From the NCBI RefSeq assembly GCF_013389455.1, contig NZ_CP058278.1, positions 1-64,000 on the forward strand: a DNA stretch of 64,000 nt, given 5' to 3'. The DNA comes from Flavobacterium inviolabile. GTDB lineage: Bacteria > Bacteroidota > Bacteroidia > Flavobacteriales > Flavobacteriaceae. A program made the translations under genes and the position numbers. Shown here piece by piece: positions 45,150 through 55,600 of the stretch. The notes under the pieces are model-generated. The model saw nothing but the letters and a program-made list of their open reading frames with translations, did not search any database and had not been told where the DNA came from. Positions within the stretch are counted from its first letter, which is position 1, and each line of letters starts with the position of its first letter.

Positions 45150-48100
45150 CTACCTTTTAACCACCTTAACGATCTCTTTTGCATCTCCAGATTTCAAATG
45201 AGCCGTATAAGTTCCTGCGGCTAATTGCGTCATGTCGATTTCTATCGTTGTCATGTTTACTGTTTTGTAAATAACCCGTTGTCCTAACATATTGAATACT
45301 TCAATTGTATTGATTGGTTCAGCATAACTAAACGTGATGTTATCAATAACCGGGTTAGGATAGTATTTGAATTGGTTTTTATCAAATGATGATGTTCCCA
45401 ATGTAACTGTTACGGTAACAGCAAGTGCAGTAGCACTGGCACATCCGCTCACTGTTTGCGTTGCATAATAGGTAGAACCGTTTACCAGTTGTGTTCCTGC
45501 CGGAATGGCATTTGTTCCCGCCTGTGCATCTGCCAGCGTAGGGTACCAGATTATACCTGTTCCGGTCGCTACCAAATCTTCGATTGTTGCTTCTGCCGGT
45601 GTATTTACAGTGATTGTCTGTGTTGTTGCTCCACCAGGTTGTGGTGTTACATTTACAGTAACCGATACCGATAGTCTTGTACTTTCACATCCCGAAATTG
45701 TTTGTGTCACATAGTACGTACCTGTTGCCAAAGCATCTGTTGATACCATCGCTGTACCTCCGGTTGGAACATTATACCATTGTACTCCTGTTCCTGTTGC
45801 TACCAATTGTGATACTGTTGCACTGTTACAGAATGTTTGTGTGGCTGCTGTAGGCTGCGGTGTTACATTTACAGTAACCGAAACCGATAGTCTTGTACTT
45901 TCACATCCCGAAATTGTTTGTGTCACATAGTAAGTACCTGTTGCCAAAGCATCTGTTTCTGCCATCGCTGTACCTCCGGTTGGAACATTATACCATTGTA
46001 CTCCTGTTCCTGTTGCTACCAATTGTGATACTGTTGCACTGCTACAGAATGTTTGTGTGGCTGCTGTAGGCTGCGGTGTTACATTTACAGTAACCGAAAC
46101 CGATAGTCTTGTACTTTCACATCCTGAGATTGTTTGTGTCGCATAGTATGTACCTGTTGCCAAAGCATCTGTTGCTGCCATCGCTGTACCTCCGGTTGGA
46201 ACATTATACCATTGTACTCCCGTTCCTGTTGCTACCAATTGTGATACTGTTGCACTGTTACAGAATGTTTGTGCTGCTGCTACAGGTTCTGCAGTTGTAT
46301 TTACCGTTACCTGAGCAACAGTAGAGTAATTTGCCTGTCCGTTTGCCACACAGGTTACCGCTAAACGATAGTATGTTGTTTGCGTAATTGTTGCTGTAGT
46401 CAAATCAGCATAAGTTGCTGTTGCTGTTCCCACATTTACCGGTGTTGTAAATGCCATATCTGTAGCAGATTGCCACTGATATGATGTGGTTTCACCAGTA
46501 GAGTAACCTGCTGCCTGAATTGTTGACGTTCCGGAAGTACAAATTGTAGTTACCGTAGCGGTAGCGGTACCGCCAACTGCTGCTGTACAAACCGGAGACG
46601 TAAATTCATCGGCTCCCATATCCGGTGTTGTAACATTTCTTGTATCGCCATCAATATCGGTAGTGATACCTGCAATTGGTGTTCCAAGGTTGTCTAAATA
46701 AACATTACTTGCCGGTACTAAATGTAAGTCTGTTAAAGAGGTATACACCGGTAAAACATTTTTAGCGTTTGTGTTGCCTCCGAAACCTGTTTGTAACGCT
46801 GCAAGATCTGCTCTGTCTGATACAATATACCCCAGATTCGTTCCTGTTGTATAATAGTTGTTATAATCTATTGCTGCAAAAACCGTATTGGCTGCTTCCG
46901 AATAAATCGCATAGCGTGCTCCGGTTTGTGTTTGCGTATTGCTAAAGATATTGTTTCGCAAGTTAATGGCTCCGGCTGCTGTAACCGTTGCTGTAACATT
47001 GATCGCTGCCGGTCTTCCTCCAATAGTCTGGTTAGTATTCATTGCCACTGTATTGTGGTAAACATTATAACCAGCTCCCTGGTTGATGATGATTCCGTAT
47101 CCGTTATCGGCTACGCCACCACCCGCTGAATAGCCATAACTTGCCACATCACTGATGAAGTTATTATATACCGTAATGTTTGCCGCAGCGTTGTTGGAAT
47201 TCAAATAGATTCCGTTACATCCATAACCAGTGGTATTGGTATTTTTAATATCGGATATTTTGTTATTAAACACGGTTCCGTTAATTGCGTTTCCGCCAAC
47301 AAGTATACCCGATGCTGTACTGGTTGTAGTTGTTGTTACTCCAAAAATCTGGTTTCCGGAAATCACAAATCCCTGTGCGTTTTGCACCGCTACTCCTCTA
47401 AAACCAAGTTTATCAACAGCAGTTGCAGATCCTATAACATTACCCGTAATCACAAATCCCTGATCCGGAGTTGTTGCATTTCCGATAGCGAAAATAGCAT
47501 TCTGCATTTTGTTGAAGGTGTTATTAATGGCTGTAAAACCGGTATTGGATGCTTCTGCAGCACCTCCTAAAGCAGTACCACTCACCACAATACCTGCCAC
47601 GGTTGTTGCCGGTGTGTTTCCGATGATTTTAAGGTTTTTGAATGTCGCATTCAATGCTCCGTTTGTAGCATCGGCACTCGCTACCCAAAGTACCACCCCT
47701 GCTCCATTGGTATTGGTGATTGTTAAATCACGGGTAGTTGTTCCGTTATTACTTCCGTCGATAGTTACATAATCTGCTCCTGCTATTTTAAGAATAGCCG
47801 TTGCATTAGATCCTGAAAATGCTGCTGTAACACCAGTTGCCGGTTTAATGGTCAACGTGTTTGTTGCACTGGCATCCGGATTGGAATTAATCGTAATCGG
47901 ATAGGTTTCTCCCGTATAGGTTGCATCTGTTAATGAGAAGGTAACCGGACCGGATAAACATTTTGAGTTATAGTCTGCTACAGCCGCTGTTAACGTTGCA
48001 TAGTTTCCAGAAGCTCCAACGGTATAAACACCACTTAAAGGGCTGTAAATATTGTATGTAAACGGTGTGGTTGGCGGCGTTGCTGCTGCCGGCGGATTAA

Positions 48101-50876
48101 TTGTAAATCCTGCTGCACCTGCTGCCGGTAATACGGCTACATTTGGAGTTCCTGCATTATCCTGAGCCACAATATAATAGGAAACAGAATCTCCTAATAC
48201 TGCTCCAGCACCAATTGTAAATTCATATTGTCCAGATCCTAAACTGGTCGCTACAGCTGCCGTATAGGTTCCTGCATTGATTTTCCAGTAGGCAACCGGT
48301 AAACCGGCACCTGTTGTTGGCACTCCGCTTCCGTCTGTAATTGTTGCTGTAATTACTTTACTACCCGGTACGCAAGAACCTGCTACTACCGTATGTACTA
48401 TTACCGGAGCCGTTATATCTGTAGGGATACCGGCAAATTCATCTGCTCCGATATCCGGAGTTGTTACATTTCTTACATCTCCGTCAAAATCATCCGTGAT
48501 ACCCGCTACCGGTGTACCACCATTTTCGATTTGTGTCGGTATTGTAGTATCGATGTGTAAGAAAGTAGCATTTGCGCCTGTTACGGAAACCCAGTTCGGA
48601 TTTTCTGTTACAGATGCAACATCTCTTGGTGCCACTCTGGCTTTAAAAGCTGCCAGGGTTGCATCGGTATTTGTTCCGTCTGTAAAAATTGTCGTTCCAA
48701 AATACAGGTTATTATTAGATACGGCATCATACGTTGTTAACGTTGTTGAAGATCTTCTGTAGGCTGCTGCAAGTCCCGCTCCGGTTGTTGCAGACTGGTT
48801 TACAAAAATATTGTTTCTGAAAGCCACTGTAGGCGTTGTTGAAACAGATACAGCGCTTGATCCGAATAATGCTCCGGTACTTGCTCCGTTTAAACGAACG
48901 GTGTTGAAGTTAACATTTACAGTTGTTCCTCCTGTAATGCTGATCCCGATCAAAGGGTTGGCTGCATTTGCAATCGGAGTTCTCAAGTCGCCCACAATAT
49001 TATTGTATAGTGACGTTGTTGTTCCACCAGACACTAAGATACCATTTACGGTTCCGGAAGCATTGTTTGCCTCAATATTGAAGATCTTGTTTTTATAAAG
49101 ATTCTGTATGGTTCCTCCCGTTATGGAAATAGCAGAAACGTTTGCCGCTCCTGTTGTTGTTAAACCGCTGATGGTATTGTTAAAAAAGTTCTGGTTACCG
49201 GCAGCAGAAGTGATTCCTACGATACTGCCCGCAGTAGTAACATTTGTAATTGTATTTCCAGACACATTGTTTGTACCGCCAACCAAGCTGTATCCCGCAT
49301 TCAATACGGTTGAAGCACTACTTCCGTTGATAATATTGTTAAATGTGTTGTTCGTTATTGTTTTTGCCGGATATCCCGCAGTTCCTCCATCGGCCGATCT
49401 GAAACCGCCTAATGTTGTTGCTCCGGTTAATGTAACATTTGAGAAATTATTTCCGGTATTGGTTTCTGAACCACTTGTAGTACTTCCGAAAGAGTCATAG
49501 AAGTACACGGTTCCACCCGCTCCGGTTTTACTAAAACCAGTAACAATGGCATTGTTGTTTACAATGGTTACCGCATCTGTAGGGTGGGTTACATTATTAC
49601 TGATAAACGTAAATCCAGCGGTTGTGTTTACCGATAAGTTCGTAAAAGTATTGTTGTTGATGTTTGTATTTAATGTAGTAGCGGCATTAATAATCAAAGT
49701 TATCGCTGCCGTTCCTGCTACGGTGTGTCCAAATGTATTGAAGTCGTTGTTATTGATATTCAATGTTGTGGTAACACTTACGGTAGTTGCCTCATTGGAT
49801 ATCCCAAACATCGTTCCCCCGGCAGCAGCGCTGCGTAAGGATACTGTATTATTATTGATTGTATTCACAATAACACCGGTAGGTGCGTTATTGAAAGCCG
49901 GTACAAAGATTCCTCTTAGGGTTCCTGCCGTAACGCCTCCGTTTGAACTGGCTACGTTATTATAAGAAATATTAAAATTCTTGGTATTTCTTACCAGGAT
50001 ACCGTTAACCGATCCGGAAACATTCGAATAACCGGAAAAGGTTCCCGTTGTTCCAAAGTTTGTTATCGTGTTCCCTGTTGCCAGTGCTGTTCCTCCAATA
50101 TCCAATCCGGTATTGTGATCAGCCGCCGCTGTTGGTCCCACATATACGATTCCGATGTTTACATCGGTTATCGTATTGCCATAGATTTTCAGGTTGTGAT
50201 TTCCTCCGTTAGCTCCGGTTGCTGTAGCTGCTGTTGTAACGGTAGTACCCGAGTGAACAGAGTTACTGTAAATACCGAAGGTATTTTGATAAGTACGGTT
50301 TAAATCGATAGTATTGTTCAGGATGGTGTTATTCTGCGCACCATTTGTAGTAGAGGCATACAGCAACGCAACACCCCATTCGGTCATGTTGTTCGTTCCT
50401 GCTGCCGTTGTTGAATTGGCTGCATTTTCCTGCATTGTAAAGCCCTGGATCGTAACCCAGTCTGCTCCTACTAATTTAAAAATAGCATCATTTAAAGCTC
50501 CCGACGTTTGAGGGGTTGGTGCTGTAATTGTGCTGGTACTTCCTACTATTGTAATTGTATTTACCGCTGTTCCTTCAGCTGTAATGACATAACCGCCCGC
50601 AGGTGCCGTTTCATTTCCGGAGAGTGTTATCACGACCGGTCCCGAAATAGTTGCTGCGTTCAATGCCGTAATAGCCGAAGCCAGGTTCGGATATGTGGCA
50701 CTTAAACCCGATCCGCCGTTTGTAGCTACCTGTGCGTTGGCTACAAAGACCGATACAAATAAAAAGAACATTAAACATATATGTTTAATGTTCTTCGACC
50801 ATGCAAATTGATGGGCATCGCTGTTTTTAAGCAACGCTTTACTTTCGCTGCCTAATGAATAGTAATTTTTATTCAT
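45150..50876 (-). CDS. T9SS type A cargo, double beta-helix protein with tandem Ig-like repeats
   Basis: A 1908-aa secreted protein. A long N-terminus precedes the signal (LMFFLFVSVFVANAQ, about residues 34-49). Two Asn-rich right-handed beta-helix regions follow, about 50-830 and 970-1400, each beginning with a YPNLASAITALNAAT or NYATLTAAVADYNS segment and ending with a DGD.RNVTTPDIGADEF motif. Between them is a spacer with GSCVPGSKVITATITD. Then come an Ig-like domain, three near-identical 72-aa repeats (1529-1744), one diverged repeat, and the type A signal (KYYPNPVIDNITFSYAE, FNMLGQRVI, ending VVKR). Beta-helix surface proteins often bind or cleave polysaccharides; no catalytic residues are evident. 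IS copy 2 ends 109 bp upstream of the start. Confidence 0.88.
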   Translation of the reverse strand: MNKNYYSLGSESKALLKNSDAHQFAWSKNIKHICLMFFLFVSVFVANAQVATNGGSGLSATYPNLASAITALNAATISGPVVITLSGNETAPAGGYVITAEGTAVNTITIVGSTSTITAPTPQTSGALNDAIFKLVGADWVTIQGFTMQENAANSTTAAGTNNMTEWGVALLYASTTNGAQNNTILNNTIDLNRTYQNTFGIYSNSVHSGTTVTTAATATGANGGNHNLKIYGNTITDVNIGIVYVGPTAAADHNTGLDIGGTALATGNTITNFGTTGTFSGYSNVSGSVNGILVRNTKNFNISYNNVASSNGGVTAGTLRGIFVPAFNNAPTGVIVNTINNNTVSLRSAAAGGTMFGISNEATTVSVTTTLNINNNDFNTFGHTVAGTAAITLIINAATTLNTNINNNTFTNLSVNTTAGFTFISNNVTHPTDAVTIVNNNAIVTGFSKTGAGGTVYFYDSFGSTTSGSETNTGNNFSNVTLTGATTLGGFRSADGGTAGYPAKTITNNTFNNIINGSSASTVLNAGYSLVGGTNNVSGNTITNVTTAGSIVGITSAAGNQNFFNNTISGLTTTGAANVSAISITGGTIQNLYKNKIFNIEANNASGTVNGILVSGGTTTSLYNNIVGDLRTPIANAANPLIGISITGGTTVNVNFNTVRLNGASTGALFGSSAVSVSTTPTVAFRNNIFVNQSATTGAGLAAAYRRSSTTLTTYDAVSNNNLYFGTTIFTDGTNTDATLAAFKARVAPRDVASVTENPNWVSVTGANATFLHIDTTIPTQIENGGTPVAGITDDFDGDVRNVTTPDIGADEFAGIPTDITAPVIVHTVVAGSCVPGSKVITATITDGSGVPTTGAGLPVAYWKINAGTYTAAVATSLGSGQYEFTIGAGAVLGDSVSYYIVAQDNAGTPNVAVLPAAGAAGFTINPPAAATPPTTPFTYNIYSPLSGVYTVGASGNYATLTAAVADYNSKCLSGPVTFSLTDATYTGETYPITINSNPDASATNTLTIKPATGVTAAFSGSNATAILKIAGADYVTIDGSNNGTTTRDLTITNTNGAGVVLWVASADATNGALNATFKNLKIIGNTPATTVAGIVVSGTALGGAAEASNTGFTAINNTFNKMQNAIFAIGNATTPDQGFVITGNVIGSATAVDKLGFRGVAVQNAQGFVISGNQIFGVTTTTTSTASGILVGGNAINGTVFNNKISDIKNTNTTGYGCNGIYLNSNNAAANITVYNNFISDVASYGYSAGGGVADNGYGIIINQGAGYNVYHNTVAMNTNQTIGGRPAAINVTATVTAAGAINLRNNIFSNTQTQTGARYAIYSEAANTVFAAIDYNNYYTTGTNLGYIVSDRADLAALQTGFGGNTNAKNVLPVYTSLTDLHLVPASNVYLDNLGTPIAGITTDIDGDTRNVTTPDMGADEFTSPVCTAAVGGTATATVTTICTSGTSTIQAAGYSTGETTSYQWQSATDMAFTTPVNVGTATATYADLTTATITQTTYYRLAVTCVANGQANYSTVAQVTVNTTAEPVAAAQTFCNSATVSQLVATGTGVQWYNVPTGGTAMAATDALATGTYYATQTISGCESTRLSVSVTVNVTPQPTAATQTFCSSATVSQLVATGTGVQWYNVPTGGTAMAETDALATGTYYVTQTISGCESTRLSVSVTVNVTPQPTAATQTFCNSATVSQLVATGTGVQWYNVPTGGTAMVSTDALATGTYYVTQTISGCESTRLSVSVTVNVTPQPGGATTQTITVNTPAEATIEDLVATGTGIIWYPTLADAQAGTNAIPAGTQLVNGSTYYATQTVSGCASATALAVTVTVTLGTSSFDKNQFKYYPNPVIDNITFSYAEPINTIEVFNMLGQRVIYKTVNMTTIEIDMTQLAAGTYTAHLKSGDAKEIVKVVKR
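45645..46292 (-). repeat. three tandem near-identical 216-bp repeats
   Basis: Exact period 216 bp (72 codons). The units differ at only a few positions (for example AATD/AETD/VSTD and CNS/CSS). Each encodes one Ig-like module with FC-SATVSQLVATGTG and GCESTRLSVSVTVNVT. High identity implies recent expansion and likely copy-number instability. Confidence 0.9.
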
Positions 50877-51030
50877 ATGAAATTATTTAGTCGGTTAAAT
50901 TACTAAATTTTTCATCATACAATAAAAAAACTATAAAAATTTTAAAGATTTAACAATTTAATATTTTAGCGGTTAAAATATTCACTGAGTCGTCCTAAAA
51001 TAGGTTGACAGATTTTAGAATAAAAATATA

Positions 51031-51861
51031 TTAACCAGTCAGGTTTACCTGGCTGGTTTTTTCATGTATAAAATTAGGCGTTTTCATCATTAAACTCAAA
51101 TGAGGTCTTTTAGCATTATACGTTTCTATCGCTGTTTTTATAAGCTTTCCTAAAGTCTGACCATCTTTGCATTTATAAAACAAGAATTCGTTTTTTAAAA
51201 TTCCGTTTATTCTTTCAGCTAAAGCATTTTGATAACAATCATATCCGTCAGTCATAGAGGGTGTAATACCGTTTTTAGCTAATACTTCCTGATAAATTTT
51301 AGAACAATATTGTAATCCTCTATCGGAGTGATGTATCAGGGGTAATGTTGATTTCCTATTCTGTATAGCCATTTTTAATGCCTGTACCACATTTTCAGAA
51401 CTCATATCATCACTCAGCTTATACCCCATTATTTTTCTGCTATAAGCATCAGTAACTAAAGACAGATAATGGGTTTTCCGGGATGATTTGACATAAGTGA
51501 TGTCGCTTACATATACCTGTTCAGGACGTTTAATCTCACACTCTTTCAAAAGATTTTCGTACTTGTGTAGCCAATGTTTAGAATAGGTAGTTTTAGTGTA
51601 ACTCTTCATTGGTTTAACAAGTAACTTCTCCCTTCTTAGATAACCAAATAAGGCATCACGACCTATCTTTACACCCTGTTGATCAAATTGCTTCGAAAGT
51701 AGGTAATATAGTTTACGTGTCCCTATACGTGGCATTTCCAATCGCAAAGAAAGAACCAGATGCTTTACTTTGAGTAACTCAGATTCCCGATCGAGGATTC
51801 TTTTTTGTTCCTGATATATAGCTTGCCTACTTATCCCAAACAATCGGCAACTTTTGGACAA
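51031..51861 (-). CDS. IS3-family transposase OrfB, DDE integrase domain (copy 2)
   Basis: The 276-aa product is identical to that of copy 1: DDE residues in YVSDITYV, HHSDRGLQYCS and ALAERINGILKNEF. It is intact, in the -1 phase relative to orfA, and points leftward towards the 1908-aa surface-protein gene. A hairpin at 51033-51058 covers the stop codon and should limit readthrough into that gene. Confidence 0.93.
   Translation of the reverse strand: MSKSCRLFGISRQAIYQEQKRILDRESELLKVKHLVLSLRLEMPRIGTRKLYYLLSKQFDQQGVKIGRDALFGYLRREKLLVKPMKSYTKTTYSKHWLHKYENLLKECEIKRPEQVYVSDITYVKSSRKTHYLSLVTDAYSRKIMGYKLSDDMSSENVVQALKMAIQNRKSTLPLIHHSDRGLQYCSKIYQEVLAKNGITPSMTDGYDCYQNALAERINGILKNEFLFYKCKDGQTLGKLIKTAIETYNAKRPHLSLMMKTPNFIHEKTSQVNLTG
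51033..51058 (-). terminator. hairpin overlapping the orfB stop codon (copy 2)
   Basis: Mirror of the copy 1 hairpin (25278-25303): 11 pairs with one mismatch and a 2-nt loop, T-rich on the minus strand. Confidence 0.7.
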
Positions 51862-51863
51862 AC

Positions 51864-52256
51864 TTATTCCTGCTCCTTCCCGGAGTCGGAAGATGGTTTG
51901 GGAGAAAACTTTTTTCGGATCTGGGTTCCGTACTGACTATCAGAAATGTCGATCATCGTATTGAGAATCTTATTTCGAAGTTTCTCACCTGCCAGTTCTT
52001 TCTCTAATCGTTTAATAATCTGAGCCGGGGTTTCTTTAGATTTAGACATAAATAACAGATTTGGTTTACTCCAGTCTAAGTTACCATATTTTCGAAGCCA
52101 AACCAAAACAGTACTTCTGCCTTGGATACCGTAAACAGTTTGAGCCTGTTTATAGGTCATTTCGCCTTGTTCAACTCGGGAAACTACAGCTAATTTAAAA
52201 GCCATATTATAATCCTTTTGAGTACGCTTAACTCGCGTTGTTGTTGTGTCTTTCAT
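51864..52256 (-). CDS. IS3-family transposase OrfA (copy 2)
   Basis: The 130-aa product is identical to OrfA of copy 1, with helix-turn-helix and heptad region. The slippery heptamer AAAAAAG lies on the minus strand at 51915-51909, so the same -1 frameshift to a 408-aa OrfAB is expected. Confidence 0.9.
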   Translation of the reverse strand: MKDTTTTRVKRTQKDYNMAFKLAVVSRVEQGEMTYKQAQTVYGIQGRSTVLVWLRKYGNLDWSKPNLLFMSKSKETPAQIIKRLEKELAGEKLRNKILNTMIDISDSQYGTQIRKKFSPKPSSDSGKEQE

Positions 52257-52305
52257 AATAAGTCGATTTTGTGTCAACTTATTTCAGGACGGGACACACA
52301 AATAA

Positions 52306-52334
52306 AAAAAGCCTCTCATAATGAGAGGCTTTTT
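52306..52334 (-). terminator. terminator of the rpoB-rpoC-DUF3467 operon
   Basis: A 13-bp stem AAAAAGCCTCTCA/TGAGAGGCTTTTT with a 3-nt loop overlaps the end of the DUF3467 gene by no coding bases and is T-rich on the minus strand. IS copy 2 landed only 9 bp away. Confidence 0.85.
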
Positions 52335-52335
52335 A

Positions 52336-52644
52336 TTAAGCTTGACCTGTTGGTCCGAAATTTAAAGGTATCGAAGGCAATTCTGCCTCTTTGATTTCAC
52401 CATGAGCTGCTTCAAACCGTGTTATGTTTTCTGCTAAAGCTCCTAATAAACGTTTTGCATGCTGCGGAGTAAGTATAATTCTGGATTTTACTTTTGCTTT
52501 TGGCACTCCCGGCATAATGTTCACAAAATCAATTACGAATTCTGTGTTGGAATGATTGATGATTGCCAGATTGGAGTAAATCCCGTCGGCTACCTGCTCA
52601 TCCAATTCAATATTGATTTGTCCTTGCTGTTTATTATCACTCAT
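52336..52644 (-). CDS. DUF3467 protein
   Basis: A 102-aa cytoplasmic protein of the DUF3467 family, recognised by INIELDEQVADGIYSNLAII, the central IDFVNIMPGVPKAKVKSRI and ILTPQHAKRLLGAL. Function unknown. It starts 5 bp after the rpoC stop codon, an arrangement that recurs in Bacteroidota, so it is probably transcribed with RNA polymerase genes and followed by the operon terminator. Confidence 0.9.
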   Translation of the reverse strand: MSDNKQQGQINIELDEQVADGIYSNLAIINHSNTEFVIDFVNIMPGVPKAKVKSRIILTPQHAKRLLGALAENITRFEAAHGEIKEAELPSIPLNFGPTGQA

Positions 52645-52649
52645 GATTC

Positions 52650-55600
52650 TTAGTAATTAAATTCTTCTTTTGCAGCCATTAATTCGTTGAATTCTTCTTT
52701 AGAACCTACAATAATATTATCGTAATCTCTCATACCTGTACCAGCAGGGATTCTGTGACCCACAATAACATTTTCTTTCAATCCTTCTAATCCGTCAACT
52801 TTACCAGCTACAGCTGCTTCATTCAATACTTTCGTTGTTTCCTGGAACGATGCTGCCGAGATAAACGATTTCGTTTGTAATGACGCTCTTGTAATACCCT
52901 GAAGAATCGGAGTAGCCGTTGCCGGAACCACATCTCTTGCAACTACAAGGTTTCTGTCATTTCTCTTCAGTAAAGAGTTTTCATCTCTTAATTCTCTTGG
53001 CGATATGATCTGACCTGCTTTCAGGTTATCAGAATCACCCGCATCTTCCACAACTTTCATTCCGTATAATTTATCATTTTCAACGATAAAGTCACTTGTA
53101 TGAGCCAACTGATCTTCTAAGAATAGTGTATCACCCGGATCCTGGATTTGAACTTTACGCATCATCTGACGAATTACAACTTCAAAGTGCTTGTCATTAA
53201 TTTTTACCCCTTGTAAACGGTACACTTCCTGAATTTCATTTACCAAGTACTGTTGTACAGCAGATGGTCCCTGGATTCTTAAGATATCATCCGGAGTAAT
53301 TGCTCCGTCAGATAGTGGCATACCTGCTCTTACGTAGTCATTTTCCTGAACTAAGATCTGGTTTGAAAGTTTAACTAAGTATTTCTTAATCTCACCAAAT
53401 TTAGATTCTACAACGATCTCACGGTTACCTCTTTTGATTTTTCCAAAAGATACTACACCGTCAATCTCAGATACTACAGCCGGGTTTGAAGGATTACGAG
53501 CTTCTAACAACTCGGTAATTCTTGGTAAACCTCCTGTAATATCCCCTGCTTTTGAAGAACGACGAGGGATTTTCACTAAAATCTTACCTGCTTTAATTTT
53601 CTCTCCGTCATCAACCATAAGGTGGGCACCCACCGGTAAGTTGTAAGAACGGATTAATTCTCCGTCTTTTCCGTAGATTAATAAAGTAGGAATTAATTTT
53701 TTATTTCTGGCTTCAGAGATTACTTTTTCCTGGAATCCGGTTTGCTCATCGATTTCAACCATGAACGATTGTCCCTGTTCGATATCTTCGTAAGCAACCT
53801 TACCTGTAAATTCTGAAATAATTACACCATTATACGGGTCCCATTTACAGATTGTAGTTCCTTTATCTACTACTTCACCATCTTTAACAAAGATGCTTGA
53901 TCCGTAAGGGATATTATGTGTATTTAATACGATTCCTGTTGTTTCGTCTACTAATTTTAATTCTGTTGAACGGGAAATTACAATATCGATAGCATTACCT
54001 TCATTGTCTTCTCCTTTAACGGTTTTTAAATCTTCGATTTCAAGTCTTCCTTTGAATTTCGTAATGATACTTGATTCTTCAGAAATGTTACCTGCTGTAC
54101 CCCCAACGTGGAATGTACGTAGTGTTAACTGTGTACCCGGCTCACCAATAGACTGTGCTGCAATAACTCCTACTGCTTCACCTCTCTGGGTCATTTTACC
54201 TGTTGCCAGGTTACGTCCGTAACATTTTGCACAGATACCTTTTCCAGCTTCACAAGTTAACGGAGAACGAACGTCTACTCTTTCAATTGGAGAAGCGTCA
54301 ATAGCTTTAACGATAGCTTCTGTAATTTCATCACCTGCGTGAACTAAAATTTCGCTGGTTAAAGGATTGATTACATCTTGTAACGCAACACGTCCTAAGA
54401 TTCTTTCTCCTAAAGTTTCAACAACTTCCTCATTCTTTTTCAATGCTGATACTTCAACACCTCTTAAAGTACCACAATCTACAGAGTTTACAATAACATC
54501 CTGAGAAACGTCATGTAATCTTCTGGTTAAGTACCCGGCATCTGCCGTTTTAAGAGCCGTATCCGCAAGACCTTTACGAGCACCGTGAGTAGAAATAAAG
54601 TATTCTAAAATTGAAAGTCCTTCTTTAAAGTTCGATAAAATCGGGTTTTCAATAATTTCACCACCACCAGCGGTTGATTTTTTAGGCTTAGCCATCAAAC
54701 CACGCATACCGGTTAACTGACGAATCTGTTCTTTAGATCCCCTCGCTCCAGAGTCAAGCATCATATACACCGAGTTGAATCCCTGCTGGTCTTCTCTAAT
54801 GTTTTTCATCGCTAATTCTGTAAGCAATGCATTGGTTGAAGTCCAAACGTCAATAACCTGGTTGTAACGCTCATTATTAGTAATAAGACCCATGTTATAG
54901 TTCATCGAAATCGCTTCAACCTGACCGTTTGCATCCGCAATAAGGTCTTGTTTCTGATCTGGAATTTTGATATCCCCTAAAGAGAAAGAAAGTCCTCCTC
55001 TGAAAGCGAAACGGTATCCCATATCTTTCATATTATCCAAGAAGGCAGCAGTAGTAGGTACATTGGTAACACTTAAAATTTTACCAATAATATCTCTTAA
55101 GGACTTCTTCGTTAATACTTCATTTATATAACCAGCTGCTTCCGGTACTACTTCGTTAAATAATACTCTACCTGCAGTAGTCTGGATAATTTTATATACT
55201 AATTCTCCGTTTTCATTAAAGTCTTTTGCTCTGATTTTAACACGGGCATTCAACTCTAACTTCCCTTCATTCAAAGCAATATTTACTTCTTCTGCCGAGT
55301 AAAAAGTCAGGCCTTCACCTAAAATTTTATGATCCGGAGTAGACAAACGTTCTTTGGTCATGTAATACAGACCCAAAACCATGTCCTGAGAAGGTACCGT
55401 GATTGGCGCACCATTTGCAGGGTTCAAGATATTGTGTGAAGCCAACATTAATAATTGTGCTTCCAAAATAGCTTCCGGTCCTAATGGTAAGTGAACCGCC
55501 ATCTGGTCACCATCGAAATCGGCATTAAACGCCGTACACACTAACGGGTGTAACTGGATCGCTTTACCTTCAATCAATTTTGGCTGGAATGCCTGGATAC

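Larger units (their letters stand above)
50986..52296 (-). mobile_element. IS3-family insertion sequence, copy 2
   Basis: Same length (1311 bp), same ends and identical predicted proteins as copy 1, in the opposite orientation. The terminal repeats are at 50986-51011 and 52271-52296. It is flanked by its own 3-bp target duplication CAC (50983-50985 and 52297-52299). It sits between the start of the 1908-aa gene and the terminator of the rpoC operon. The target duplication differs from copy 1 (TTC), so it is an independent insertion. Confidence 0.95.

Noticed and set aside
45645..46292. CRISPR array or other short-repeat locus
   Set aside because: The repeats are 216 bp, contiguous, in frame and encode an Ig-like module; there are no spacers.
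47230..50705. Chain of plus-strand open frames opposite the 1908-aa gene
   Set aside because: They are antisense shadows of a Thr/Ala/Asn-rich coding sequence with low stop density on the other strand; they have no signal, domain or start-site support.
24040..52296. Composite transposon made of the two IS copies
   Set aside because: The outer flanks do not match (TTC on the left, CAC on the right), while each copy has its own matching duplication. The copies inserted independently.
52297..52335. Small RNA or gene between IS copy 2 and the DUF3467 gene
   Set aside because: The stretch is fully explained by the 3-bp target duplication and the rpoC-operon terminator.
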